Source of the DNA: Ventricola sp036297385
GTDB lineage: Bacteria; Bacillota; Clostridia; Christensenellales; Aristaeellaceae
Reading direction: 5' to 3'
Assembly (NCBI GenBank): GCA_036297385.1
Contig: JAXJLD010000133.1
Coordinates: 1 to 64,000 of the forward strand
Length of the DNA: 64,000 bases
A model generated the notes under the pieces. That model ran no database searches. It was not told where the DNA came from and saw nothing but the letters and a program-made list of their open reading frames with translations. The position numbers and the translations under genes are program-made. Shown here piece after piece: positions 24,893 through 32,259 of the stretch (within the stretch, counting starts at the first letter, position 1; each line of letters opens with the position of its first letter).

Positions 24893-25666
24893 TTACATGA
24901 TGCCCAGCATCTCCAGCACCGTGCGCACGAAGAATACGCACAGCACCAGCAGGATGATCGGACGGGCGATGTCCGCGCCCTTCTTGGTGAAGCAGCGGGA
25001 GCCGAGGTAGTTGCCCAGCACGCTGAACAAGCCTGCACACAGGCCCAGCGGCAGAAGCACCTGCCTATTGACGAGATAGACGACCAGCGAGGAGAGGTTG
25101 CTGGAGAGGTTGATGACCTTGGTGATGCCGTTGGCACGATGCAGATCCATGTGCGCAAAGCGCGTGAGCAGCAGAATCAGGAATGTGCCGGTGCCGGGTC
25201 CGTAGAAGCCGTCGTACATACCCAGCAGAAACGCGATGATGCTGGAGAGAATGACCGTGTGCGCAAAGGAAAGCGTCACGCGCGCAGCTTCGCTGAACAG
25301 CTCCTTCTTGCGCTGCACATACAGCGCGGTCAGCGGCAGAATGATCAGCATCAGCACACGGAAAGCGCTCTCCGAGATGAGCAGCGCGAGGTTGGCGCCC
25401 ATCGCCGCGCCGATCAGCGAAGCGGCTGCACAGAATACCGCCAGCCGCCACTCGATATATCCGGAACGGGCGTACTTTGCTGTGGCGACCGCTGTTCCCA
25501 TGGAAGAGGAGAGCTTGTTGGTTGCGATGCAGGTGTGAACCGGCAGACCGCTGATGAGGTATGCCGGCAGGGAAATCAGCCCGCCGCCTCCGGCGATGGA
25601 ATCCACAAAGCCGGCGATGCCGACCAAGGGACAGACGATCAAAAAGTGCAGCAGGGTAAGCGACAT
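24893..25666 (-). CDS. TauE/SafE-family membrane transporter
   Basis: The 257-residue protein has about eight transmembrane helices and the family marks GFVDSIAGGGGLISLPAYL near the N-terminus, TNKLSSSMGTAVATAKY and MYDGFYGPGTGTFLILL. Members are proposed exporters of sulfite, sulfonates or other small anions. The ATG at 25666 follows AAAGGAGATCGTCTC, so the longer upstream in-frame extension is rejected. It stands alone. Its position next to cysteine/methionine genes fits a sulphur role, but only by association. Confidence 0.82.
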   Translation of the reverse strand: MSLTLLHFLIVCPLVGIAGFVDSIAGGGGLISLPAYLISGLPVHTCIATNKLSSSMGTAVATAKYARSGYIEWRLAVFCAAASLIGAAMGANLALLISESAFRVLMLIILPLTALYVQRKKELFSEAARVTLSFAHTVILSSIIAFLLGMYDGFYGPGTGTFLILLLTRFAHMDLHRANGITKVINLSSNLSSLVVYLVNRQVLLPLGLCAGLFSVLGNYLGSRCFTKKGADIARPIILLVLCVFFVRTVLEMLGIM

Positions 25667-25846
25667 GAGACGATCTCCTTTCAAATAAACAAAGAAAAAT
25701 TCAGGAACCTGCGGATTCCTGAATGAAAGCCACCGATGGAAAGCGCGAACGCTCACCATCATACCACAGGAACGTGTCAGATACAAGAGAAAGACAAAAA
25801 AGTGGGAAAACGTCTGAACAGGCTGGAGAATGTCTTGGGATGAAGT

Positions 25847-26635
25847 TTAAGCTTGGGACAGAGCTTCTTCCGTACACTCGTAGACGCTTACACCATGGGA
25901 TTCAAAGAACTCCTGCCATTCCGGCGTAATGGGTTCATCGGTAAAGATGTTATCAATGTCTTCAAAATCCGCAAATTTCGCAAAAGAGGCTTTGCCGAAG
26001 CGGGAGTGATCGGCAAGCAGGTTGACCTGTTCGGCGTGGGCAAGGATGGACTTTTTGAAGAATGCCTGATCTTCATCGGTGGTGCCAAGCCCGTGCTGCG
26101 CATCGAAGGAACGACAGGTGATGAATGCGCGGTCAACCTGAAACTGCTGGATAGTTTGCAGCGCTATCGGACCGCGAAACTCCTCCTGTCCGCGGTAATA
26201 GTTTCCGCCGATGCAGATGAGGCGGATGGTTTGGCTTTCAACCAAGTGCTCGACCACCTTGAGCGAATTGGTCAGCACCGTGATATTCTTGGTCAGCAGC
26301 GCACTGCACATCCGCAGCACCGTATCTGAGCTGTCCAGAAAGATGGTGTCACCGTTCTTCACAAAGCGTGCAGCGCGTGCGGCAATGCGATTTTTGCCGG
26401 AGGAGAACGTGCTGTTGAGCAGATCCAAGGACAGCGGTGCAGAGGTGCGCTTTCTCAGCGTGGCGCCGCCATAGATCTTGTTGAGAAAGCCCTCTTCGGC
26501 CAGCACGTCAAAGTCGCGGCGGACAGTTTCGACACTGACGCCGAACTTTTCAACCACTTCATTGATGGTAACGCTTTCTTTTTCGACAAGCAGCGCCTTG
26601 AGCGCATTTCTTCGCTGAATGACGAGATACTTCAA
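25847..26635 (-). CDS. DeoR-family transcriptional regulator
   Basis: The 262-residue regulator has an N-terminal helix-turn-helix (RRNALKALLVEKESVTINEV, KFGVSVETVRRDFDVLAEEG) and the DeoR sensor domain (GGATLRKR, DTIFLDSSDTVLRMCSALL, NITVLTNSLKVVEHL, ADHSRFGKASFAKF), which normally binds a phosphorylated sugar or related effector. It is divergent from the long cluster starting at 27008 and is the obvious candidate regulator of it. The ATG follows AGGAGGATTTCTGTTTG. The effector is unknown. Confidence 0.88.
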   Translation of the reverse strand: MKYLVIQRRNALKALLVEKESVTINEVVEKFGVSVETVRRDFDVLAEEGFLNKIYGGATLRKRTSAPLSLDLLNSTFSSGKNRIAARAARFVKNGDTIFLDSSDTVLRMCSALLTKNITVLTNSLKVVEHLVESQTIRLICIGGNYYRGQEEFRGPIALQTIQQFQVDRAFITCRSFDAQHGLGTTDEDQAFFKKSILAHAEQVNLLADHSRFGKASFAKFADFEDIDNIFTDEPITPEWQEFFESHGVSVYECTEEALSQA

Positions 26636-26834
26636 ACAGAAATCCTCCTTTTGTACAGATCAACCCTTATACCAGCATTATAATAAATACAGGCATATTA
26701 TGCAATATGAAGAAAGCCGCGCAGGGGGGCATCCGAGGCGGAGGCGGGCGGCGCACATGAAATGTTTAGAATGGAGCATCTGGCAAAGATGAATATGTTT
26801 CGACAAAAATATGGTAAAAAGATGATAATATTGA

Positions 26835-26863
26835 TTGACAATCTGACAAAGTAGAGTTAATAT
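26835..26863 (+). promoter_or_regulatory. Promoter of the PEP-mutase-like/transport cluster
   Basis: A perfect TTGACA (26835-26840) and TAATAT (26858-26863) are 17 bases apart. This lies in the AT-rich 370-bp gap between the DeoR gene and 27008; no gene is seen in the gap. Confidence 0.6.
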
Positions 26864-26972
26864 AATGGTGAAGTTGATAAGAAGTTGCCGATTTTAGTGA
26901 CAATAATTTGGCTGTTTTGATTTTGCCTTGAATCGAGACGAAAGGCACAGATAACTTGGGTATGGAAGTATG

Positions 26973-26988
26973 CTCATCCATGGATGAG
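26973..26988. promoter_or_regulatory. Perfect 16-bp palindrome in the cluster leader
   Basis: CTCATCCATGGATGAG reads the same on both strands and ends 19 bases before the first ATG of the cluster, just ahead of its ribosome site. It is a candidate operator for the divergent DeoR regulator or an RNA hairpin near the ribosome site. Confidence 0.45.
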
Positions 26989-27007
26989 GACGAAAGGAAA
27001 GAAGAAT

Positions 27008-27955
27008 ATGTTTAAGGGATCGCTGAAAAAGATGCTGGGGGAAAGGCAGCTGCTTTCTCCCTGCGTATGGGATTGTTACTCCATGAAGGCTGTGCAGATG
27101 GCTGGATTTGACTGTGCGCTGCTGAGCGGTTCGTCGGTTTCGGAAAGCCTGACGGGTATTCCGGATTTGGGACTGATCAGCGTCGATGAATTGGTGGGCG
27201 TGGCTGAGCGCGTTGCACATTTTGCGGATATCCCGCTGCTGGTGGATTTTGACGAGGGCTACGGTGACAGCCCGCTGAATGTGGCGCGCAATGTAGAGAA
27301 GCTGCTCAAAGCCGGTGTGGCGGGTTTCACGCTGGATGACGGCATGGGCATCCGCGGCTACGACAGGCTGGCGCAGAGCCGGAATATCGACATGGTGAAA
27401 AAGGGCGTGAAAGTCGATCCGTATCGCGTTGTGCCGGTGGAAACCTATATCGCGAAGATCAAGGCAGCACTGGATGTTGTTCAGGGGACGGACTGCGTGC
27501 TGATTGCAAGAACGGAGGCGCGTCCCATTCACGGTCTGGATGATGCCATTGATCGGTGCAGACGTGCTCAGGACATTGGCGCACCGATGACGCTTGTGAA
27601 TCGGTATTACAACATCGAAGAGTGCCGGCACGCGGCCGATATTCTGAATGGATGGAAGATGTACCCTGATGTGGTCATCCAGCCGGACAGGAAGCCGGAG
27701 GTGGAGCTGGAGGATATCGAGAAGCTGGGCTTTAACTTCGTCACCATGCATTATCTGGAGAAGGGTTCGATGTACGGGATGCTGGACTTCGGGCTCAAGA
27801 ACTATGCCAATCGCAGCACGGTGTATTCTGAGACGCACGACATGGGCGGGCTGGACCGCGCGATGTATCGCAAGGCGATGAGCTTTGGCGCGGACAGCCT
27901 GCTGAAGCGGGAAGCGGAGTATTACAAATTTGCAGAAGAGGTCTGCAAAAAATAA
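27008..27955 (+). CDS. Isocitrate lyase/PEP mutase superfamily enzyme (first paralogue)
   Basis: The 315-residue TIM-barrel enzyme belongs to the ICL/PEP-mutase superfamily: SPCVWDCYSMKAVQMAGFD, the metal site loop LLVDFDEGYGDS, TLDDGMGIRG where characterised members carry ED(K/Q) plus a gating loop, and LIARTEARPI. The superfamily makes or breaks C-C or P-C bonds of 2-oxo acids. Neither the isocitrate lyase KKCGH box nor the PEP mutase EDK box is present, so the reaction cannot be named. The ATG follows GAAAGGAAAGAAGAAT. It heads the cluster, 24 bases before a related gene. Confidence 0.75.
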   Translation: MFKGSLKKMLGERQLLSPCVWDCYSMKAVQMAGFDCALLSGSSVSESLTGIPDLGLISVDELVGVAERVAHFADIPLLVDFDEGYGDSPLNVARNVEKLLKAGVAGFTLDDGMGIRGYDRLAQSRNIDMVKKGVKVDPYRVVPVETYIAKIKAALDVVQGTDCVLIARTEARPIHGLDDAIDRCRRAQDIGAPMTLVNRYYNIEECRHAADILNGWKMYPDVVIQPDRKPEVELEDIEKLGFNFVTMHYLEKGSMYGMLDFGLKNYANRSTVYSETHDMGGLDRAMYRKAMSFGADSLLKREAEYYKFAEEVCKK

Positions 27956-27979
27956 AAAGTACATGGAGGCGCAGTGAAA

Positions 27980-28894
27980 ATGAAGATGCTAGAAGAAAAA
28001 AAGACTCGCTTTATGGACTTGCTCAAGCAGGGCGAAATGGTGTTTGCGCCCTGTGTATGGGACTGCTATTCGGCAAAGGCGGCAGAGATGAGTGGATTTA
28101 AGGCGGCGCTGCTGGCAGGAACCCCGGCGGCAGCTTCGCTGACCGGCACGCCGGATTTGGGCATTATGACGGGCGATGAGCTGATCTATCTGACGGAGCG
28201 TGTGGCCTCCTTTGCATCCATTCCAATTCTGGTGGATTTTGACGAGGGCTATGGCGACAGCCCGCTGAACACATACCGCAACATCACGCGGCTGGTCAAT
28301 GCTGGTGCACAGGGCTTCACGCTGGATGACGGCATGGGCATCCGCGGCTGCACACGCATGGGCTATGTGAAGCCGGGGGAGCATCCCTATGAGCTGGTCT
28401 CCCGCGAGCATTTCAAGGCCAAGCTGAAGGCGGCCTTGGAGGCGATTGCCGGAACGGACTGCGTGCTGATTGCCCGCACAGAGGTGCGCATCAACGAAGG
28501 GTTTGAAGAGGCCATTTATCGCATGAAGATGGCAGAGGATATGGGCGCACATATGACCATGATTAACAATGTGCGCGGCATTGAGGAAGCGCGGCATGTG
28601 GCGCAGACCTGCAAAGGCTGGAAAATGTATCCGGACATTGTCTCTCACGATGGCAAGACGGATGCGGAGCTGGATGAACTGCTGAAGCTGAACTTCAATC
28701 TGGTTACCATGCACTTCTTCGAGCGTGCGGCGATTGGGGCAATGCTCAAGCATGGCAGGGAGAATTTCAAAAACGGCAACACCGTCTATTCGGACACCAG
28801 CGATCCCGGATTGACCCGGGAAGAGCTTGCCCAGATTTCTGGTATGAACGGCAGAAAGTGGCTGGATTGGGAAAAGCACTTCTATGAGGATTGA
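27980..28894 (+). CDS. Isocitrate lyase/PEP mutase superfamily enzyme (second paralogue)
   Basis: This 304-residue paralogue of the previous gene shares APCVWDCYSAKAAEMSGFKA, ILVDFDEGYGDSPLN, GFTLDDGMGIRG and CVLIARTEVRI. The two differ most in the C-terminal 50 residues and in the segment after DDGMGIRG, which is where substrate specificity usually lies in this superfamily. GGAGG lies 10 bases before the ATG at 27980; a GTG at 27974 is also possible. The tandem pair may form a heteromer or act on successive or alternative substrates imported by the following transporter. The reaction is unknown. Confidence 0.75.
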   Translation: MKMLEEKKTRFMDLLKQGEMVFAPCVWDCYSAKAAEMSGFKAALLAGTPAAASLTGTPDLGIMTGDELIYLTERVASFASIPILVDFDEGYGDSPLNTYRNITRLVNAGAQGFTLDDGMGIRGCTRMGYVKPGEHPYELVSREHFKAKLKAALEAIAGTDCVLIARTEVRINEGFEEAIYRMKMAEDMGAHMTMINNVRGIEEARHVAQTCKGWKMYPDIVSHDGKTDAELDELLKLNFNLVTMHFFERAAIGAMLKHGRENFKNGNTVYSDTSDPGLTREELAQISGMNGRKWLDWEKHFYED

Positions 28895-28963
28895 TGGGCG
28901 GCGGATGAAACGGCATGGCCAGTGCAAAAAATAAACACGATATATAGATGTGCATACATTTTA

Positions 28964-28992
28964 TTGAAACAATGCTGACAGAATGATAGAAT
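28964..28992 (+). promoter_or_regulatory. Internal promoter before the substrate-binding protein gene
   Basis: TTGAAA (28964-28969) and TAGAAT (28987-28992) are 17 bases apart in the 177-bp gap between the enzyme and transporter genes. Confidence 0.5.
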
Positions 28993-29071
28993 TGCGGAGA
29001 AAAGTGGAACCCGATGGACGTGAATTGTGAGCCGAAGCGGCTTTCAATATACGCAGATAGGAGGAAAGAGA

Positions 29072-31039
29072 ATGAAAAGAACAATCGCGTTGTTGGTGGC
29101 GGTGATGATGTTCCTGAGCGGTGCAGCCTGTGCCGCAGAGACGTTCACCGAGCCGGAAGTCATTCAAAACCCTGTTGGCGGAAGTATCACCATTCCGGTG
29201 ACAACGGCCATGGACGCTAACTTTGAGAAGGATTCCTATGGCGGCGGCAGCGACGGCTATTCTGAGGAGTTGATCCATGCCTACAATCTGGCGGTCACCA
29301 ACCGCGACGGTCAGCTTCAGGTCAATCCGATGGTTGTGCAGACCATGGAAACCACCGAAAACGACGATGGATCCAAGACATACACCATCACGCTGCATGA
29401 CGATCTGTACTTCAATGATGGCACGCAGATCACGGCCATGAACTACGTCGCCTATCCGTTGCTGTTTACCTCGCCGATCGGCATTGCGTCCGGCGCATAT
29501 GGTACGGCGGGCAAGTATTTCGTAGGTTATGAGGATTTTAAGAGCGGAGAGAACAAGGTGTTTACAGGCATTCGCCTGCTGGATGACCTCACATTCTCCT
29601 ACACGGTTTCTGCGGAAAATACGCCGTTCTACTATGAGCTGAATATGCTCAATTGCTCCCAGTATTCCAAGTGCTATCCGTTGGATTGGGAAGTGTGGTG
29701 TCCCGGCTTCACGATCAAGGATGACGGCGAGGGCTGCTATGTGGCAGAAGAGGAATGGTATGACAAAACCAACACCGAACTGGCCGCTGCAATTGGCAAT
29801 ACCCGCTTTGCATGGGACAAGGTGCGCACGGATGGCCCGTATTACCTGTCCAACGTGGATTTGTCCGCGCAGGTGACGGAACTGTCCATCAATCCCTATT
29901 TCAAGGGAAACTACGCCGGCTACAAGCCTTCTATCGAAAAGATCACGATCATCAAGGCCAATCAGGCGACGTTGTTGGACTCCCTCCGCACGGGTGAGAT
30001 TGACTGGGTCAACCTGAAGAATCAGACCGGTGCGACGATCGATGCGGCGCTGGATCTGGTGGAGTCGGACAGCAACTTCTCGGAAGTTCACTACATGGCG
30101 CTGTATTATGGCAAGGTGTTCTTCCGCTGCGACTATGGCCCGTATCAGTTTACGAAGGTGCGCCAGGCGATCAATTACATGATCGACAAGGATTCGATGA
30201 TCAATGAGCTCTTCAACGGCCATGGCGCCACGATCTGTGGCCCGGTGTCCTCTTCGTACTGGATGTATGAAGAAAATGAGGAGGAAATTCTGGAAAGGAC
30301 AAACGCCTATACCTATAACCCGGAGAAGGCAAAGGAGCTGCTCATTGAGGATGGATGGGTGCTGGATGAGAATGGCGATCCGTATGTCTCCGGCGTGCGC
30401 TGGAAGGAAGTGACGGCGGAGGAGTACAATCCTTGGGGCAATGGCGAGTATGACTTCGGCAACAGCAAGGGCGATCCGCAGTCCCGCTGCAAGCAGCTTG
30501 CCGATGGCCGCGTGATTATGCCGCTGATCATGGAATGGCTCTCTTATGAAGGACTGCCGCTTTGTGAGGTGCTGGATGTGCAGCTTTGCCAGTCTCCGGC
30601 TGTCGCGGAGGTGGGCTTCCAGTTCAACCGCACGCCGTTGAGTGGCTCCAACTTCTGGAACTACCTGAATTCTTCTCTGGATGATTACTTCTATCCGACC
30701 TATGGCATGTTCTCTTCGGCCACGACGCTGTACAGCATCTTCGATCAGACCTACCGCTATTCGACGGATCCGGAGATGCTCCGCTCCAACAAGAACCGCA
30801 TCTTTGATGAGGAGCTGGACAAGCACACCAACGGAATGCTCATCGGCATGGAACCGAATGATGACGAGGGCTTTGCCCGCGAGTGGATTGAGCATCTTGT
30901 CCGTTTCAACGAGGTGCTGCCGGAAATTGCGCTGTACAATACCGAGAGCTATTCGATCTACAACAGCCGTATCAAGAATTACGATGAGAACCCGCATTAT
31001 ACGTTCGCGTATGCGATTGTGGAAGCATACATGGAGTAA
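29072..31039 (+). CDS. Oligopeptide-type ABC transporter substrate-binding protein
   Basis: The 655-residue exported protein is a family 5 solute-binding protein (DppA/OppA type): YTITLHDDLYFNDGTQITAM, VRTDGPYYLSNVDLSAQV, VRQAINYMIDKDSMINELFN and YNPEKAKELLIEDGW. The N-terminus is a signal peptide ending LSGAACAAE. The Cys might be lipidated, but the box lacks the canonical Leu at -3, so cleavage after ACA by signal peptidase I is equally possible. It is longer than typical members (about 540), which leaves room for a bulky ligand. AGGAGGAAAGAGA precedes the ATG at 29072. It is followed by a hairpin and the two permease genes. Confidence 0.9.
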   Translation: MKRTIALLVAVMMFLSGAACAAETFTEPEVIQNPVGGSITIPVTTAMDANFEKDSYGGGSDGYSEELIHAYNLAVTNRDGQLQVNPMVVQTMETTENDDGSKTYTITLHDDLYFNDGTQITAMNYVAYPLLFTSPIGIASGAYGTAGKYFVGYEDFKSGENKVFTGIRLLDDLTFSYTVSAENTPFYYELNMLNCSQYSKCYPLDWEVWCPGFTIKDDGEGCYVAEEEWYDKTNTELAAAIGNTRFAWDKVRTDGPYYLSNVDLSAQVTELSINPYFKGNYAGYKPSIEKITIIKANQATLLDSLRTGEIDWVNLKNQTGATIDAALDLVESDSNFSEVHYMALYYGKVFFRCDYGPYQFTKVRQAINYMIDKDSMINELFNGHGATICGPVSSSYWMYEENEEEILERTNAYTYNPEKAKELLIEDGWVLDENGDPYVSGVRWKEVTAEEYNPWGNGEYDFGNSKGDPQSRCKQLADGRVIMPLIMEWLSYEGLPLCEVLDVQLCQSPAVAEVGFQFNRTPLSGSNFWNYLNSSLDDYFYPTYGMFSSATTLYSIFDQTYRYSTDPEMLRSNKNRIFDEELDKHTNGMLIGMEPNDDEGFAREWIEHLVRFNEVLPEIALYNTESYSIYNSRIKNYDENPHYTFAYAIVEAYME

Positions 31040-31049
31040 CCTACATGGA

Positions 31050-31078
31050 GCCGGGATGGGAAACCTTCCCATCCCGGC
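31050..31078 (+). terminator. Strong intercistronic hairpin after the binding-protein gene
   Basis: GCCGGGATGGGAA (31050-31062) pairs perfectly with TTCCCATCCCGGC (31066-31078). The downstream tract ATTTCCGTTTTC is only partly T-rich. It could stabilise the upstream mRNA or partly stop transcription, giving more binding protein than permease. Confidence 0.65.
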
Positions 31079-31227
31079 ATTTCCGTTTTCGGCAGCAGAA
31101 GATTGTGTGCGCTGCGCACATCGGGTCTAAGGCGTCTTTTTCCCCGGCGATACGAGGATGACAGAGGAGACGCAGAAGAGGATGAAAGCAAAACCTGAAT
31201 ACGACATGGAGTCAATAGGTGGTCATT

Positions 31228-32247
31228 ATGTGGAAATATGTATTAAAAAGACTGGGGTACATGGTGATCGTGTTTCTGGTCATCACGTTTCTGATGTACA
31301 GTCTGTTCAGCTTGATTCCCTCTGATCCGGCGGCCGCCGTGGTGGAACCGCTGCGCGATCAGGTGGATGCCAAGACGTTTGAAGAGCTTTATCAGGCGCA
31401 GAGAGAAAAGATGGGCCTCAATGATCCATTCCTCATTCGCTATGCGCGCTGGATGGGGTTGTATCCCGATGTCGGGACGACAAAATACAACGGACTCTTT
31501 CAAGGCAATCTTGGCTATTCCAGCATAAATAACCGTCCTGTTGTTGATACGATAAAGTCGCCCATGCAGAACACCATCATACTCAATATGATGTCGACAT
31601 TTTTAACGCTGGTGATCACCATTCCTCTGGGGATCAAAAGCGCCGTCAAAAAGGGATCGTATTTTGACCAGAGCATGCAGGTAGTGACCATTGTGGGGCA
31701 TAGCCTGCCGCAGTATATCATTGGCCTGATCTTCATCTTCCTCTTTGCGGTGAAGCTGAGGTGGTTCCCGGTCAGCGGCATGGTGACAGCCAATGCAGAT
31801 TACACCGGGATGCAGGCGCTGTTTGACCGCGCATGGCACTATGTGTTGCCGCTGATCGTCATTGTGGCGGCCAATCTGGGCTCCATGACCCGATATGTGC
31901 GCGCGGCCATGATCGATGTGCTGTCCATGGATTATATCCGAACGGCGCGCGCCAAGGGATTGCGTGAGAAGGTGGTCATCTATTCTCATGCATGGCGGAA
32001 CGCGCTGCTGCCGGTTATTACCCAGATTGTGAGCTGGTTTACCCGCCTGTTTGCAGGATCGGTGGTTATCGAGGATACGTTCGCCTTTTCCGGCATGGGT
32101 ACGCTGAATGTCAACGCCCTCAATATGCTGGATTATGAACTGGCCATTGCCATCAATCTGTTCTTCTGCATTGTTAATCTTCTGGGCATCCTGCTGTGCG
32201 ATTTGGCCTACGGGCTGGTTGATCCCCGCGTCAGGGTCAGCAAATGA
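31228..32247 (+). CDS. ABC transporter permease, DppB/OppB type
   Basis: The 339-residue permease has six transmembrane helices and the family blocks LKRLGYMVIVFLVITFLMYS, NTIILNMMSTFLTLVITIPL, PQYIIGLIFIFLFAV and the EAA-like cytoplasmic loop YIRTARAKGLREKVVIYSHA followed by WRNALLP. The ATG at 31228 follows AATAGGTGGTCATT. Compared with OppB, the first extracytoplasmic loop is somewhat enlarged (about residues 27-100). It pairs with the unusual permease encoded next. Confidence 0.93.
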   Translation: MWKYVLKRLGYMVIVFLVITFLMYSLFSLIPSDPAAAVVEPLRDQVDAKTFEELYQAQREKMGLNDPFLIRYARWMGLYPDVGTTKYNGLFQGNLGYSSINNRPVVDTIKSPMQNTIILNMMSTFLTLVITIPLGIKSAVKKGSYFDQSMQVVTIVGHSLPQYIIGLIFIFLFAVKLRWFPVSGMVTANADYTGMQALFDRAWHYVLPLIVIVAANLGSMTRYVRAAMIDVLSMDYIRTARAKGLREKVVIYSHAWRNALLPVITQIVSWFTRLFAGSVVIEDTFAFSGMGTLNVNALNMLDYELAIAINLFFCIVNLLGILLCDLAYGLVDPRVRVSK

Positions 32248-32259
32248 GGAGGTTTATCC

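Noticed and set aside
29116..29140. Canonical lipobox in the substrate-binding protein
   Set aside because: The sequence LSGAAC has Gly at -3 where a lipobox prefers Leu, and ACA-AE suits signal peptidase I equally well, so lipidation is not claimed.
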